64,000 bases of DNA from Marivita sp051251565 (GCF_051251565.1 NZ_JBPOFB010000005.1:186001-250000), one strand, 5' to 3'; shown: positions 36,144 through 44,744, counted from the first letter of the stretch. Numbers and translations: made by a program. Notes: generated from the sequence alone by a model not told the origin.

Positions 36144-37106
36144 TCAGCCCTGATGGGCCAGAATTTGCATCCAGATCGCAGTCTCGTCGTACAGCGTCCA
36201 TTCGCGGCGCAGCCCGCGCGGACCGAATTCGGCATGAGATATCCCCATGACATGAACCTCGGCCCCGGTGGGCGTCCCGAACGCGCCCCAACCGTCATGT
36301 TTGCCCGTCAGCGACCAGCGGATCGCGGCGCGGGGCGGCATATTGGGCTCTTCCATACCGATCTGGTGGTGAATGTCGAAAGTGGCCGACGGAAATGCCG
36401 ACCGCAGACCAAGCCAGAACGCATCGACGCCGCTGGTGCCGTGCACAGCGACACCGCCCGGATATTCGGCATGAATGGCGCGATCATATTGGTCCGGTAT
36501 GACCGAGAATTCCCCGGCCATCACGCGGGTCAGGAGCGTCGCAAAGGCCGCGCCCCACTGGTTGTCATTGCCGCGCCCCGTGTAGGGCCCCTGCACATCA
36601 ACCGCCGGGCGAAAGGGTTGGGTTTCGGGATCAAGACCGGCGATCCGGTCGCGTGCCCAGTCTTTGACGTCAAACCCCAGTTGCCGAACAATCGCGCCAT
36701 TGTCGCGGATCAGCCATTCGTCGCTGATCATGTTGGTCTTGGCATAACAATCCGCAATCGCCCGCGAGGTGATCTTGCGCCCTGTGGCCGTGCCAAACTG
36801 TCCGTCATTCACATGGGTCGCGGTCGACAGGATACGGTGCGACGACAACATCCCGACCTCGGGTGTGCCGAACCAGATCACGTCCTCGCCCAAAAGCTGA
36901 CGGTCCGGGAATTCATGGCAGGTCGCCATCGTGGCCGCCGTCATTCCCGGTTCCCCAAAACCGATACCGCCGGGCATCCGCACGATCACCTCGGGGTGGT
37001 AATAGTCCTTCATGCGTGCGCCAAGACCGCGATCTTCCCAGATCTCCTTGGTGATCCCGAGGATATAATCGGGGAAATCCGTGAAACGGTTGTCGAACCC
37101 TCTCAT
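36144..37106 (-). CDS. NTF2/SnoaL-like protein with two domains (first copy)
   Basis: A 320-residue protein made of two NTF2-like (SnoaL) cone domains, about residues 10-150 and 180-315. Each has the family pattern of a helical start (PDYILGITKEIWED; WGAAFATLLTRVMAG), a YHPEV- or YDRAIHAEYPGG-like loop and a closing strand. Single-domain SnoaL proteins are cyclases, isomerases or dehydratases; a fused pair is less usual. The start overlaps the lacI stop by four bases. A distantly similar double protein is encoded at 39978 in the same cluster. Confidence 0.78.
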   Translation of the reverse strand: MRGFDNRFTDFPDYILGITKEIWEDRGLGARMKDYYHPEVIVRMPGGIGFGEPGMTAATMATCHEFPDRQLLGEDVIWFGTPEVGMLSSHRILSTATHVNDGQFGTATGRKITSRAIADCYAKTNMISDEWLIRDNGAIVRQLGFDVKDWARDRIAGLDPETQPFRPAVDVQGPYTGRGNDNQWGAAFATLLTRVMAGEFSVIPDQYDRAIHAEYPGGVAVHGTSGVDAFWLGLRSAFPSATFDIHHQIGMEEPNMPPRAAIRWSLTGKHDGWGAFGTPTGAEVHVMGISHAEFGPRGLRREWTLYDETAIWMQILAHQG

Positions 37107-38116
37107 TGCAAGCCTTCCGGTATGCGGGCCGATCCACGCAGGATCAACGGCCCGTCTATTTCAGTAATCTCCGCCTGCGCGGAAGTGTCTTCAATTTGGT
37201 CCACAAGCGCCGTGACGGTTGCCGTGACCATGCGCCCCACGGGCTGGCGCACCGTGGTCAGATCATAGGCCGCAAACGCCGCCATTGGCACATCGTCATA
37301 GCCAATGACCGACACATCCCCCGGCACCGACAGGCCCAGCCCAAAGCGCAGGTGGTCCATCACGGCAAAGGCCATATGGTCATTGCCTACGAACAGCGCA
37401 TCACATCCCTTGGCCATCAGGATATCCGTCGCCCGCACGGCCTCGGCATGGTCATAGCGCCCGTCCTCGACGCCAATGGCGGCTTGACCCAGCTCGGACA
37501 GGCGGGCCAGAAACCCCTCGGTCCGGTCGCGCCCGGTGGACGACCCCTGCCACCCGCTGACATGACCGATGCGCGTGTGCGCGCCAGCCACCAGAAATTC
37601 GGCCACCTTGGCGCCGCCCAGACGGTTGGCCGAAGTCACCTGCGCCCACCCGCTGCCTGCTTGGCCCCGATTAAACAGAACAACCGGAATACCCGCGGCC
37701 TCACAGCGCATGGCCAACGCATCGCCCAGACCAACACTGGCAAGGATGATCCCATCCACCTGATGATCGACCATCTGTTGCACGATCCGGTCCGTGTCTG
37801 TGTCACCCGCGCCTTCGGGCAACGTAAAGATCAGCGTCTGATAGCCCTGCTCTTGCAAAACACGGCTGAACCGTTCCAGAGCATCCGGATAAAACGGGTT
37901 GCCCAGATAGGCGACCACCATGCCGATGATCCGGCTGCGCCCGGTGATGAGCGACCGCGCAAGCACATTGGGCCGGTAGCCAAGCGCGTCAGCCGCTGCG
38001 CGCACCTTGGCGGCGGTGTCCTTGCTCGCCGATGCGCCGGAGAAGACCCGGCTGACCGCCGACTGGCTGACCCCGGCGCGCGCGGCCACGTCAAAAGAGG
38101 TGACCCGCCGTGTCAT
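37103..38116 (-). CDS. LacI family transcriptional regulator
   Basis: A 337-residue repressor-type regulator: N-terminal HTH VTSFDVAARAGVSQSAVSRV with hinge helix RPNVLARSLITGRS, then a periplasmic-binding-like sensor domain (IIGMVVAYLGNPFYPDAL, VDGIILASVGLG, DVSVIGYDDVPMAAF). It overlaps both neighbours by four bases, so it is embedded in the operon it probably controls. Two near-identical 16-bp palindromes at 38890-38905 and 42494-42509 are its best candidate operators. Confidence 0.93.
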   Translation of the reverse strand: MTRRVTSFDVAARAGVSQSAVSRVFSGASASKDTAAKVRAAADALGYRPNVLARSLITGRSRIIGMVVAYLGNPFYPDALERFSRVLQEQGYQTLIFTLPEGAGDTDTDRIVQQMVDHQVDGIILASVGLGDALAMRCEAAGIPVVLFNRGQAGSGWAQVTSANRLGGAKVAEFLVAGAHTRIGHVSGWQGSSTGRDRTEGFLARLSELGQAAIGVEDGRYDHAEAVRATDILMAKGCDALFVGNDHMAFAVMDHLRFGLGLSVPGDVSVIGYDDVPMAAFAAYDLTTVRQPVGRMVTATVTALVDQIEDTSAQAEITEIDGPLILRGSARIPEGLQ

Positions 38117-38871
38117 CCCGCCGTCCAGCCCCCGTCGACAAGGATCGACGTGCCGGTGACCAGAGCGCTGGCATCACAGGCCAGAAACAGGCAGGCACCC
38201 ATGATGTCCTCGACCTGCCCAACGCGGGGCAACTTGATCTTGCTGTCGATCCAGGCGCGCTTTTCAGGGTCGTCAAACGTGGCTTGTGTCAGTTCTGTCA
38301 GAATAAAGGTCGGGCAGATCGTGTTGACACGAATGTTGTCAGGCCCCCATTCGATCGCCATCGCCTTGGTCATGCCCTCAACCGCGTGTTTGGTGGCGCA
38401 ATAGACCGCGCGGTCCGGGCCGCCGACATGGCCCATCTGGCTGCTGATCTGGATAATCGACCCGCCGCGCCCCCGCATCTGCCGTGCCGCAGTCTGCGCC
38501 AGAAAATACGCCGCTTTGATGTTGATCGCACTGACCGCATCGAAATCCTCGGGCGTGGTCTTCAAGGCTGGGCTGTGGCAGGCGAGACCTGCCGAATTCA
38601 CAACCACATCAATCGGACCAAGCCTGTCGAATGCGACCCGCACAGCGGCAAGATCGGTCACATCCAGCACCAGTGCCTCGGCGCTGAACCCAGCCTGGGC
38701 CATCTCGGCCACGGCGGCCTGCACCTGCGTGACCCCGCGTGCGGCGACAACCACATGCGCCCCCGCCTCTGCCAAGGCGACGGCACAGCCAAGCCCGATC
38801 CCGCGCGATCCACCAGCAACCAATGCCTGTTTGCCGTCCAGTCGAAACGGCGGCGTTCTGGGCAAAGTCAT
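38113..38871 (-). CDS. SDR family oxidoreductase of the LacI cluster
   Basis: A 252-residue short-chain dehydrogenase: GKQALVAGGSRGIGLGCAVA (Rossmann), NSAGLA, active-site Ser in IIQISSQMGH and YCATKHA. The end GTSILVDGGWTAG is the usual classical SDR tail. ATG 38871 has TTGGAGA upstream; the longer start at 38895 would fall inside the proposed operator. It lies first in the SDR-lacI-SnoaL-cupin unit, with overlapping start and stop with lacI. Probably oxidises an alcohol of the cluster's unknown substrate. Confidence 0.88.
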   Translation of the reverse strand: MTLPRTPPFRLDGKQALVAGGSRGIGLGCAVALAEAGAHVVVAARGVTQVQAAVAEMAQAGFSAEALVLDVTDLAAVRVAFDRLGPIDVVVNSAGLACHSPALKTTPEDFDAVSAINIKAAYFLAQTAARQMRGRGGSIIQISSQMGHVGGPDRAVYCATKHAVEGMTKAMAIEWGPDNIRVNTICPTFILTELTQATFDDPEKRAWIDSKIKLPRVGQVEDIMGACLFLACDASALVTGTSILVDGGWTAG

Positions 38872-38889
38872 GAGGGTGTCTCCAAGCAA

Positions 38890-38905
38890 TTGCATAGGTG
38901 TGCAA
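38890..38905. promoter_or_regulatory. Candidate LacI operator upstream of the SDR-lacI unit
   Basis: TTGCATAGGTGTGCAA, an imperfect palindrome 18 bases before the SDR start. It matches the site at 42494-42509 in 13 of 16 positions, with identical TTGCATA and TGCAA arms. Confidence 0.6.
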
Positions 38906-38947
38906 AGTCACGCTACCCCGCAGATCCACGCCTGTCCAGCCCCCGCT

Positions 38948-39556
38948 TTACGGATGGGCAATGCCCCGGAACGGCGGAAAATCCGCATAGCGGGTTGCGC
39001 GCTGATCACGCGGCTCAATCGGGGCCTGACCACCCCGGATCAAGGTGCCTTTCGGCCCAATATAGCTGTCGATGCGGCGCTGCGGCTTGGGCCGCCACGC
39101 AATGTTGAACGCGCAGAGCTTGGGAAAGAACCATGCTTCGGCAAAGGGCAGATGATCGTAAAGCCACCATGCCAGATCGCGCCAGTCGCGCCCCGCAGCA
39201 TAGCGGTCCGCAAACCACGGGATCACGATGCTGGCCCCGGCAACCTCAACCTCGGGCAGATCCCAGATATGACATTCCAGCGGATAGTCATTTCGCGCGC
39301 AGTTCAGCCCGCGTTCATTGCCAAAGCGGTTGAGATCAGCCGACCGAAAGCCCGACCGCACCGCGATCCGGCCAAAGGTGTCCTGCAACGGATCAAGCAG
39401 CGTTTCACAAAACGCCCGCCCCCGCGCGATGGCCAGATCAGGGTGATCGGGAATGTTCTGAAGCGCGTGGAAATTCCCGATCTCGGAATAGAGAAACTCG
39501 CGCATGTAGAAATGCCGCGACAACCGGACCCGCCCAAGCGACTCAAGGCTCCACAT
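38948..39556 (-). CDS. Peptidase M15-like domain protein of unknown function
   Basis: A 202-residue protein resembling the M15A D-Ala-D-Ala carboxypeptidase fold: LSRHFYMREFLYSEI at the start, IPDHPDLAIARGRAFCETLL, then RIAVRSGFRSADLNRFGNE, the position of the usual SGYRS..LN motif. The usual zinc motif SxHxxGxAxD is changed to CHIWD (His96, Asp99 from this start), so catalysis is doubtful. No signal peptide is seen, which argues for a cytoplasmic, non-peptidoglycan role. Start uncertain: ATG 39556 avoids overlap with the upstream VOC gene, and a TTG at 39589 is in frame. Confidence 0.65.
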   Translation of the reverse strand: MWSLESLGRVRLSRHFYMREFLYSEIGNFHALQNIPDHPDLAIARGRAFCETLLDPLQDTFGRIAVRSGFRSADLNRFGNERGLNCARNDYPLECHIWDLPEVEVAGASIVIPWFADRYAAGRDWRDLAWWLYDHLPFAEAWFFPKLCAFNIAWRPKPQRRIDSYIGPKGTLIRGGQAPIEPRDQRATRYADFPPFRGIAHP

Positions 39557-39570
39557 GCTTTGCGGACGTC

Positions 39571-39999
39571 TCAATACCCGTTCCAACAAAACGCGCCATC
39601 GCCGTCGCGCAAGGGGGAAAACGGGTTATGCGCCACTTCCCAGATATGGCCTTCGGGGTCGCGGAAATAGCCATGATAGCCCCCCCAGAACACCTCTTGT
39701 GCCGGCTTCAGCACGGTGCCCCCTGCGGCCTCCACACGACCCATGACGTGATCAACACCGCCCCGGTCGCGTGTGTTATATCCCAAGGTCATGGCCCCAT
39801 GCCCAAGCTGCGCCATATCTATCCCGATATCCTCGGCCAGCTTGGCGAGCGGATACAGCCCGAGTGTCTGGCCCAACAGATCATAGGCAATCACACCGTC
39901 CTGCGTCTCGACGCGCGCCCAGCCCAGCGCGTCGTAGAACGCCGCCGCCTTGTCCGCATCCTGCACGCCCAGCGTGATCAGCGATATCCTCGGCTCCAT
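39571..39999 (-). CDS. VOC (glyoxalase/bleomycin resistance) family protein
   Basis: A 142-residue vicinal-oxygen-chelate protein with two beta-alpha-beta-beta-beta modules: EPRISLITLGVQDADKAAAF, then a second module from GVDHVMGRVEAAGG to VFWGGYHGYFRDPEGHIWEV, whose HxW and Glu are typical metal-ligand positions. Members are glyoxalases, dioxygenases or resistance proteins. GGAGGAATT precedes the ATG at 39999. It overlaps the second SnoaL gene's stop by 22 bases and precedes the M15-like gene by 14, so all three are co-transcribed. Confidence 0.88.
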   Translation of the reverse strand: MEPRISLITLGVQDADKAAAFYDALGWARVETQDGVIAYDLLGQTLGLYPLAKLAEDIGIDMAQLGHGAMTLGYNTRDRGGVDHVMGRVEAAGGTVLKPAQEVFWGGYHGYFRDPEGHIWEVAHNPFSPLRDGDGAFCWNGY

Positions 40000-40985
40000 G
40001 CCAATTCCTCCATCCGGGACAACACATCCACACCAATTTGCGCGTAGAGATCCAAAAGGTCCACAAGAACCCAATTCTCGCGGATGCGCCCGGTGTCCAG
40101 ACGCCAGAAATCAAGGCTTCGCAATGTGATCTTCTGACCCGTGGGCGGCAGGCCAAGCCATCCACCGCCAGACAATGTTTGCTGCATGTTGGGCCAGCCG
40201 GTCACCCCGACACAAGCCCCCTCTGCCATGAAGTGGTGATGCGTGCCGACCGGGTGCTGCCCCCGGTCCGGCATGGCGTTCAGAAACGGAATTTGGTGAA
40301 AGCGGCGAAACTCCTCTGCCCCTTGTGCCGTGCCGATGCCCGCAGGCCCGTACCACATGAAATCCGGATGCCAGTACCGGTCAAGCTCCATAATCTCGGG
40401 CCCACCCTGCGACGGATGCCGTATCATCGCTGTCAGCATGGCGATCACATGGGCCGCACTGGCCTCGGACAATGCGGGGTCATGCGGGCCAAGACCATCG
40501 CGCGTCATCGGAGCAGGCGCAGGGCCGAACCGGCCAAGTTGCGGGACCATTGGCCAGACCCCCGACTGCATCATCATTTCGGGGATGTCCCAGATCGCCT
40601 GCATCTCAACGCACGCGTTGCCGTCGATGCGGTAAAATTCATGAAACCGCATGGCAGCACTGCGCCCCGTGGCCGGAATACCCAGCCACGGCTCAAGCCA
40701 CCGCCCGGCATAGTGACCACCCGACCCGACCCAAAGCGCTCCATCAGCGTCAAAACCTGCTATTCGGATAAACTCCCGCCGCGCCAGATCCGGGATCGCC
40801 GCCTGCAATGGTGCCAATGCCCCTTGCACGAATGCCTCTGCACCCCACAGATCCCCAAACGGGTGACACATCCGAAACAGGGCAGCCGGAGCAACCACTC
40901 CCAAGGCCTCTGCCACACGCTCGCCCTGCTGCATCGCCCCAAACACGGGGGCCATCACCGAATGTGCATGCCGGATGTCAGACAT
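39978..40985 (-). CDS. NTF2/SnoaL-like protein with two domains (second copy)
   Basis: A 335-residue protein with two NTF2-like cone domains, the second starting at AHVIAMLTAMIRHPSQGGPE. The WYGPAGIGTAQGAEEFRRFH loop and NWVLVDLLDLYAQIGVD tail are characteristic of polyketide cyclase SnoaL-type annotations. It is distantly related to the 36144-37106 protein, each a tandem pair, implying an ancient duplication or related steps on a bicyclic or polyhydroxylated substrate. ATG 40985 gives MSDIRHAHS; a second ATG lies immediately upstream. Repeat copy E separates it from the HisD-like gene. Confidence 0.78.
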   Translation of the reverse strand: MSDIRHAHSVMAPVFGAMQQGERVAEALGVVAPAALFRMCHPFGDLWGAEAFVQGALAPLQAAIPDLARREFIRIAGFDADGALWVGSGGHYAGRWLEPWLGIPATGRSAAMRFHEFYRIDGNACVEMQAIWDIPEMMMQSGVWPMVPQLGRFGPAPAPMTRDGLGPHDPALSEASAAHVIAMLTAMIRHPSQGGPEIMELDRYWHPDFMWYGPAGIGTAQGAEEFRRFHQIPFLNAMPDRGQHPVGTHHHFMAEGACVGVTGWPNMQQTLSGGGWLGLPPTGQKITLRSLDFWRLDTGRIRENWVLVDLLDLYAQIGVDVLSRMEELAWSRGYR

Positions 40986-40999
40986 CACGTTCCCCTGTT

Positions 41000-41087
41000 T
41001 CTCTGGTTTTCAAATATCCCGGGGGTTTGGGGGCAGAGCCCCCAAGTGTTTCCATGAACGGAAACATCCGATGCGTCGTCGCATCGG
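41000..41087 (+). repeat. Modular intergenic repeat, copy E
   Basis: TTTCTCTGGTTTTCAAATAT, CCCGGGGG, the perfect hairpin TTGGGGGC-AGA-GCCCCCAA (41027-41045), then TGTTTCC-atgaac-GGAAACA (41047-41066) and CCGATGCG-TCGT-CGCATCGG (41068-41087). It lies between the HisD-like gene and the SnoaL gene and could separate their transcripts. Confidence 0.75.
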
Positions 41088-41100
41088 CACCCGCCAATAA

Positions 41101-42426
41101 TCACTCCGCCGCGTCGCGGTACGGCGCGGCTTCGCCATAGGGCACATTCACCCCCCCATAGCGCCGCACCCGTACGTTGCATTGCTCGGCATGCCCGACA
41201 AACCCTTCCAGCATACACAGCCGCGAGCCATATTCGCCGATCAGCGTCGCCGCCTCATCCGTGGTGATTTTCTGATAGCTGTGGGTTTTCAGGAACTTGC
41301 CGACCCAGAGCCCACCCGTATACCGCCCCGCCTTCTTAGTGGGCAGCGTGTGGTTGGTCCCAATCACCTTGTCGCCATTCGACACATTGGTCCGCGCCCC
41401 AAGGAACAGCGCGCCGTAGCAGGTCATATGCTCCAGATACCAATCATCCCGGTCCGTCATCACCTGCACATGCTCGGACGCGATGTCATTGGCCACAGCC
41501 AGCATCTCGTCATGATCGGCGCACAGGATCACCTCGCCATAGTCGCGCCAGCTCACCGACGCGGTGTCGGCGGTGGGCAGAATGGTCAGCAGCCTGTCGA
41601 TCTCGACCAAGGTCTCCTCGGCCAGCCTGCGCGAATGGGTGACCAGTACCGCAGGCGAGTTATAGCCATGCTCGGCCTGCCCCAGAAGATCCGTGGCGCA
41701 GATCTCGGCATCCACCGTGTCGTCGGCAATCACCATCGTCTCGGTCGGGCCGGCGAACAGATCAATCCCGACACGCCCGAACAACTGCCGCTTGGCCTCG
41801 GCCACAAAGGCATTGCCCGGACCAACAAGCATGTGCACCGGGTCAATCGTCTCGGTCCCAATCGCCATCGCGCCCACAGCCTGAATGCCGCCCAGCACAT
41901 AAATCTCGTGCGCGCCGCCCAGGTGCATCGCGGCGATCACCGCCGGATTGGGCTTGCCCTGCCACGGAGGCGTGCAGGCAATGATGCGCGGCACCCCCGC
42001 GACCGAGGCTGTGGCAACCGACATATGCGCAGACGCCACCATCGGGAACTTGCCGCCGGGCACATAGCAGCCCACCGATTGCACGGGGATGTTCTTGTGG
42101 CCAAGGATCACGCCCGGCAGTGTCTCAACCTCGATATCCAGCATCGAGTCGCGCTGCGCCTGCGCGAAATTCCGCACCTGTTCCTGCGCGAATTTGATGT
42201 CGGCCAATTCGCGCGGTGTCAGCTCTGCGATCAGCGCGTCGATTTCGTCTGGCGTCAGGCGAAAGCTGTCGGGCGTATAGTTATCGAACTTCGCTGCCAG
42301 ATCGCGGACCGCGGCGTCGCCACGCGCTTGGATGTCGGCCAGCGTCGCCTCGACCACCGCGCGGGTCTTGGCGTCGTCTTCGGCACGTTCAGTTTCGGGT
42401 TTTCCCCGCTTGAGATATTCGGCCAT
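41101..42426 (-). CDS. Histidinol dehydrogenase family protein, probably catabolic
   Basis: A 441-residue HisD-type zinc dehydrogenase that would carry out two successive NAD-dependent oxidations of an alcohol to an acid. Visible are CYVPGGKFPMVASAHMS, GPGNAFVAEAKR, AGPTETMVIAD, the zinc-ligand QAEHG, the catalytic pair in ASEHVQV, GTNHTLPT and the C-terminal His of VGHAEQCN, so the whole machinery is retained. It begins EYLKRGKPETERAEDD rather than like biosynthetic HisD, and sits in a LacI-linked cluster far from the his genes; sulfopropanediol-type dehydrogenases (HpsN) are related. I infer a catabolic role, but a biosynthetic one cannot be excluded from this window alone. Confidence 0.78.
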   Translation of the reverse strand: MAEYLKRGKPETERAEDDAKTRAVVEATLADIQARGDAAVRDLAAKFDNYTPDSFRLTPDEIDALIAELTPRELADIKFAQEQVRNFAQAQRDSMLDIEVETLPGVILGHKNIPVQSVGCYVPGGKFPMVASAHMSVATASVAGVPRIIACTPPWQGKPNPAVIAAMHLGGAHEIYVLGGIQAVGAMAIGTETIDPVHMLVGPGNAFVAEAKRQLFGRVGIDLFAGPTETMVIADDTVDAEICATDLLGQAEHGYNSPAVLVTHSRRLAEETLVEIDRLLTILPTADTASVSWRDYGEVILCADHDEMLAVANDIASEHVQVMTDRDDWYLEHMTCYGALFLGARTNVSNGDKVIGTNHTLPTKKAGRYTGGLWVGKFLKTHSYQKITTDEAATLIGEYGSRLCMLEGFVGHAEQCNVRVRRYGGVNVPYGEAAPYRDAAE

Positions 42427-42493
42427 TTGCGCCTCCCCCAGTTCATGTATCCGAGATCAGCATACCGGTGCGCGCCCGCCTCTCAAGCGGTTT

Positions 42494-42509
42494 TTGCATA
42501 CGCATGCAA
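42494..42509. promoter_or_regulatory. Candidate LacI operator upstream of the HisD-like gene
   Basis: TTGCATACGCATGCAA inside a longer perfect inverted repeat TTTTTGCAT-ACGC-ATGCAAAAA (42491-42512), 68-83 bases before the HisD-like start. A central pyrimidine-CG palindrome of this length is usual for LacI regulators, and a sister site lies at 38890-38905. Confidence 0.65.
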
Positions 42510-42519
42510 AAACGACTTT

Positions 42520-43260
42520 TCAACCCAGCACATCAAGGATCGCGTCTTCGATCTGACGCAGGTTTTGCGGCTCTGAAAACCGGTGATCTGCGCCTTTGAC
42601 CAGGGTCAGGCGAATGTCCGGCCCGTCGATATGATCCAGCAGCCGCAGCGCCGTTTCGCGGGTGACCGCGCTGTCTTTGGTCCCTTGAATCAGGCGCACA
42701 GGGTACGGCATGTGCAAGGGCGTGCGCAGGACCAGATGTTTGCGCCCGTCTTCGATAAGACGGCGGGTGACGATATAGGGATCGTCATAATCGGAGGGCA
42801 ACGCGACCTTGCCGTCTTCCATGACGGCGCGGCGCTGGTCTTCCGAAAACCCTGCCCAGAACCCATCTTCGGTGAAATCGGGCGCAGCGGCGATACCGAC
42901 AAAGCCCACCACATTGTGCAGCCGTTGCGCCATCAGGCAGGCGATCCAGCCGCCCATCGACGAGCCCACCAGAACCACTGGCCCGTCGCATGTCGCCTCG
43001 ATCACCGCCTGCGCATCCCGTGCCCAATCGCCGATGCAGCCATCCTCGAACACACCGCCCGACACACCATGGCCGGAATAGTCGAACCTCAGGAACGCCC
43101 GCCCTTCGAGTTTTGCCCATCTCTCGAGATGCACCGCCTTGGTGCCCTCCATGTCAGACTTATAGCCCGACAGGAACACGATGGTCGGCCCATCACCTTC
43201 GGTCTTGGCATAGGCCAGCCTGTGCCCGTTTGGCCCGTCAATCTGCTGAGTGGATGTCAC
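42520..43260 (-). CDS. Alpha/beta hydrolase (ABHD10-like)
   Basis: A 246-residue alpha/beta hydrolase: IVFLSGYKSDMEGTKA, FLRFDYSGHGVSGG, nucleophile Ser in LVGSSMGGWIA, Asp in QGTKDSAV and His in GADHRFSEP. The spacing fits the ABHD10/YqiA-like thioesterase or depalmitoylase group. GTG 43260 with GGGGGCAG upstream is preferred; the in-frame ATG at 43344 would overlap the next gene's stop. It ends 7 bases before the 42491 palindrome, so it is probably separate from the HisD-like unit. Confidence 0.82.
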   Translation of the reverse strand: MTSTQQIDGPNGHRLAYAKTEGDGPTIVFLSGYKSDMEGTKAVHLERWAKLEGRAFLRFDYSGHGVSGGVFEDGCIGDWARDAQAVIEATCDGPVVLVGSSMGGWIACLMAQRLHNVVGFVGIAAAPDFTEDGFWAGFSEDQRRAVMEDGKVALPSDYDDPYIVTRRLIEDGRKHLVLRTPLHMPYPVRLIQGTKDSAVTRETALRLLDHIDGPDIRLTLVKGADHRFSEPQNLRQIEDAILDVLG

Positions 43261-43330
43261 ATCTGCCCCCGTCCTTTGGTTGCGCAATTTTACGCAAAGC
43301 GCGCCGGAACCCAAGAGGCGATAGCGCAGC

Positions 43331-44578
43331 CTAGCCCGTTTCAACCTCGTCCAGCCACAAAGCCAGCACCCCGCCGATCAGTGACAGTGCGGCAAACCCG
43401 GTGAGCGAGGCCACGGGCCCAACCAATGCCAGCAGACCGCCGAATGCTCCAACGATGAGCAGCACACCCCCGATCGCAGTGTTGGCCAAGGCGGCATAGG
43501 CGGCGCGGGCATCCTTGGGCGACATATCCACCAGATAGACCGACCGTGCCGACCGTACGCCTTGATAGGACAGCATAAAGAAGAACAAAATCGCCGGGAT
43601 CAGCCAAGGCGCGTGCGTCCATCCGGTCACGTCCGACAGGACCGCCAGCGCGGCAAACGCCGATGCCAGCAGCCCCGACAGGCACAGCACCTTGCGCGAC
43701 GACCGGTCTGACAAGCGTCCCCAGACATACGATCCGGCAAAGGCCGCCGCAGCTGACGCCAAAAGCAACGCGCCCAACCCGTTCAACGCCGATTGCCCGC
43801 CAGCCAACATGACAAAATAGGGCGGGGCCAATGCGGTCACCGTCAACAGTCCGCGCACCAAGATGAACAGGCGAAATTGGCGGTCCTCCCATAGTGGACT
43901 CAGATCAAGCCTGCCGCGCGCGCTGTCATCTGATGCCATTTCCTCTAGCCCCGAGAACAGAGCAGCCGCGCACACCCACAACAGCCCGGCAAGACCGATG
44001 GCACCCACGACCGGGGTCACATCACGCAACAGCCCAGACATCAGAAAACCCGCAAAGCCCAACACCGCCACCGACGCGACCGATCCGGCCAGACCGGTCA
44101 CTGCACCGCGCCGGGTGGTCGGCACTGTTTTGCCAAGAATGTCCTTATAGCTGACCGAACACGCCGCGCGCGACAGCGCCAGCACCGCCAAGGCCCCGCA
44201 TAGGGCGATGCCCGCCGTTGTGCCTTCCATCGTCACTGCGATCCCAACAATGGTCATCGCGGCAATGCCTTGCCCGACCGAGCCCGCAACCCGCGCCCAT
44301 TTGCGCTGCGCCATCGCCTGAACCCAGCGCGCAAGCACGATCTGCGGCAACAGCGCGCCCGCCTCGCGGATCGGCACCAGCAGCCCGGTCAGCGCGGGAG
44401 GCGCTCCAAGCGCCCCGGCAAGCCAGCTCAGGACAAGTTTCGGATCAATCAGGCCGTCGGCCACCTTGGTCATCGAAAGGCTGGCCATATGGCGAAGACC
44501 GTTTCTCGCCTCACGATCCCGAACCTTCTCCTCAGCGCCTGTGATGTCTTCATAGGCTTCGATAATGGGGCGGCTCAT
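43331..44578 (-). CDS. MFS transporter
   Basis: A 415-residue inner-membrane protein with about twelve hydrophobic segments. It begins MSRPIIEAYEDITGAEEKV, unusually long and charged before the first helix, and shows an internal WARVAGSVGQGIAAM and MSPKDARAAYAAL loop pattern seen in a Rhodobacterales MFS group. Substrate unknown; it lies upstream of the alpha/beta hydrolase by 70 bases on the same strand. ATG 44578 has AGGA 9 bases upstream. Confidence 0.82.
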   Translation of the reverse strand: MSRPIIEAYEDITGAEEKVRDREARNGLRHMASLSMTKVADGLIDPKLVLSWLAGALGAPPALTGLLVPIREAGALLPQIVLARWVQAMAQRKWARVAGSVGQGIAAMTIVGIAVTMEGTTAGIALCGALAVLALSRAACSVSYKDILGKTVPTTRRGAVTGLAGSVASVAVLGFAGFLMSGLLRDVTPVVGAIGLAGLLWVCAAALFSGLEEMASDDSARGRLDLSPLWEDRQFRLFILVRGLLTVTALAPPYFVMLAGGQSALNGLGALLLASAAAAFAGSYVWGRLSDRSSRKVLCLSGLLASAFAALAVLSDVTGWTHAPWLIPAILFFFMLSYQGVRSARSVYLVDMSPKDARAAYAALANTAIGGVLLIVGAFGGLLALVGPVASLTGFAALSLIGGVLALWLDEVETG

Positions 44579-44744
44579 GGGGTGATTCCTGTGACAGTGC
44601 TCGTCCAGACATGAACGCCCGGAGCGTGCAGAGGTTCCAAAAACCACCAATTCGACATCTAAATCATGCGCTTGCAAGTCTGACATTTGCCCCATTAAGT
44701 TACCCTATTGTCACGTTACTAAAGAATCACATATAGTCGACCTT

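Noticed and set aside
41101..42426. hisD as the biosynthetic enzyme of the his genes in this window
   Set aside because: Its neighbours, separate operator and N-terminus suggest a catabolic paralogue; biosynthetic hisD should be elsewhere in the genome.
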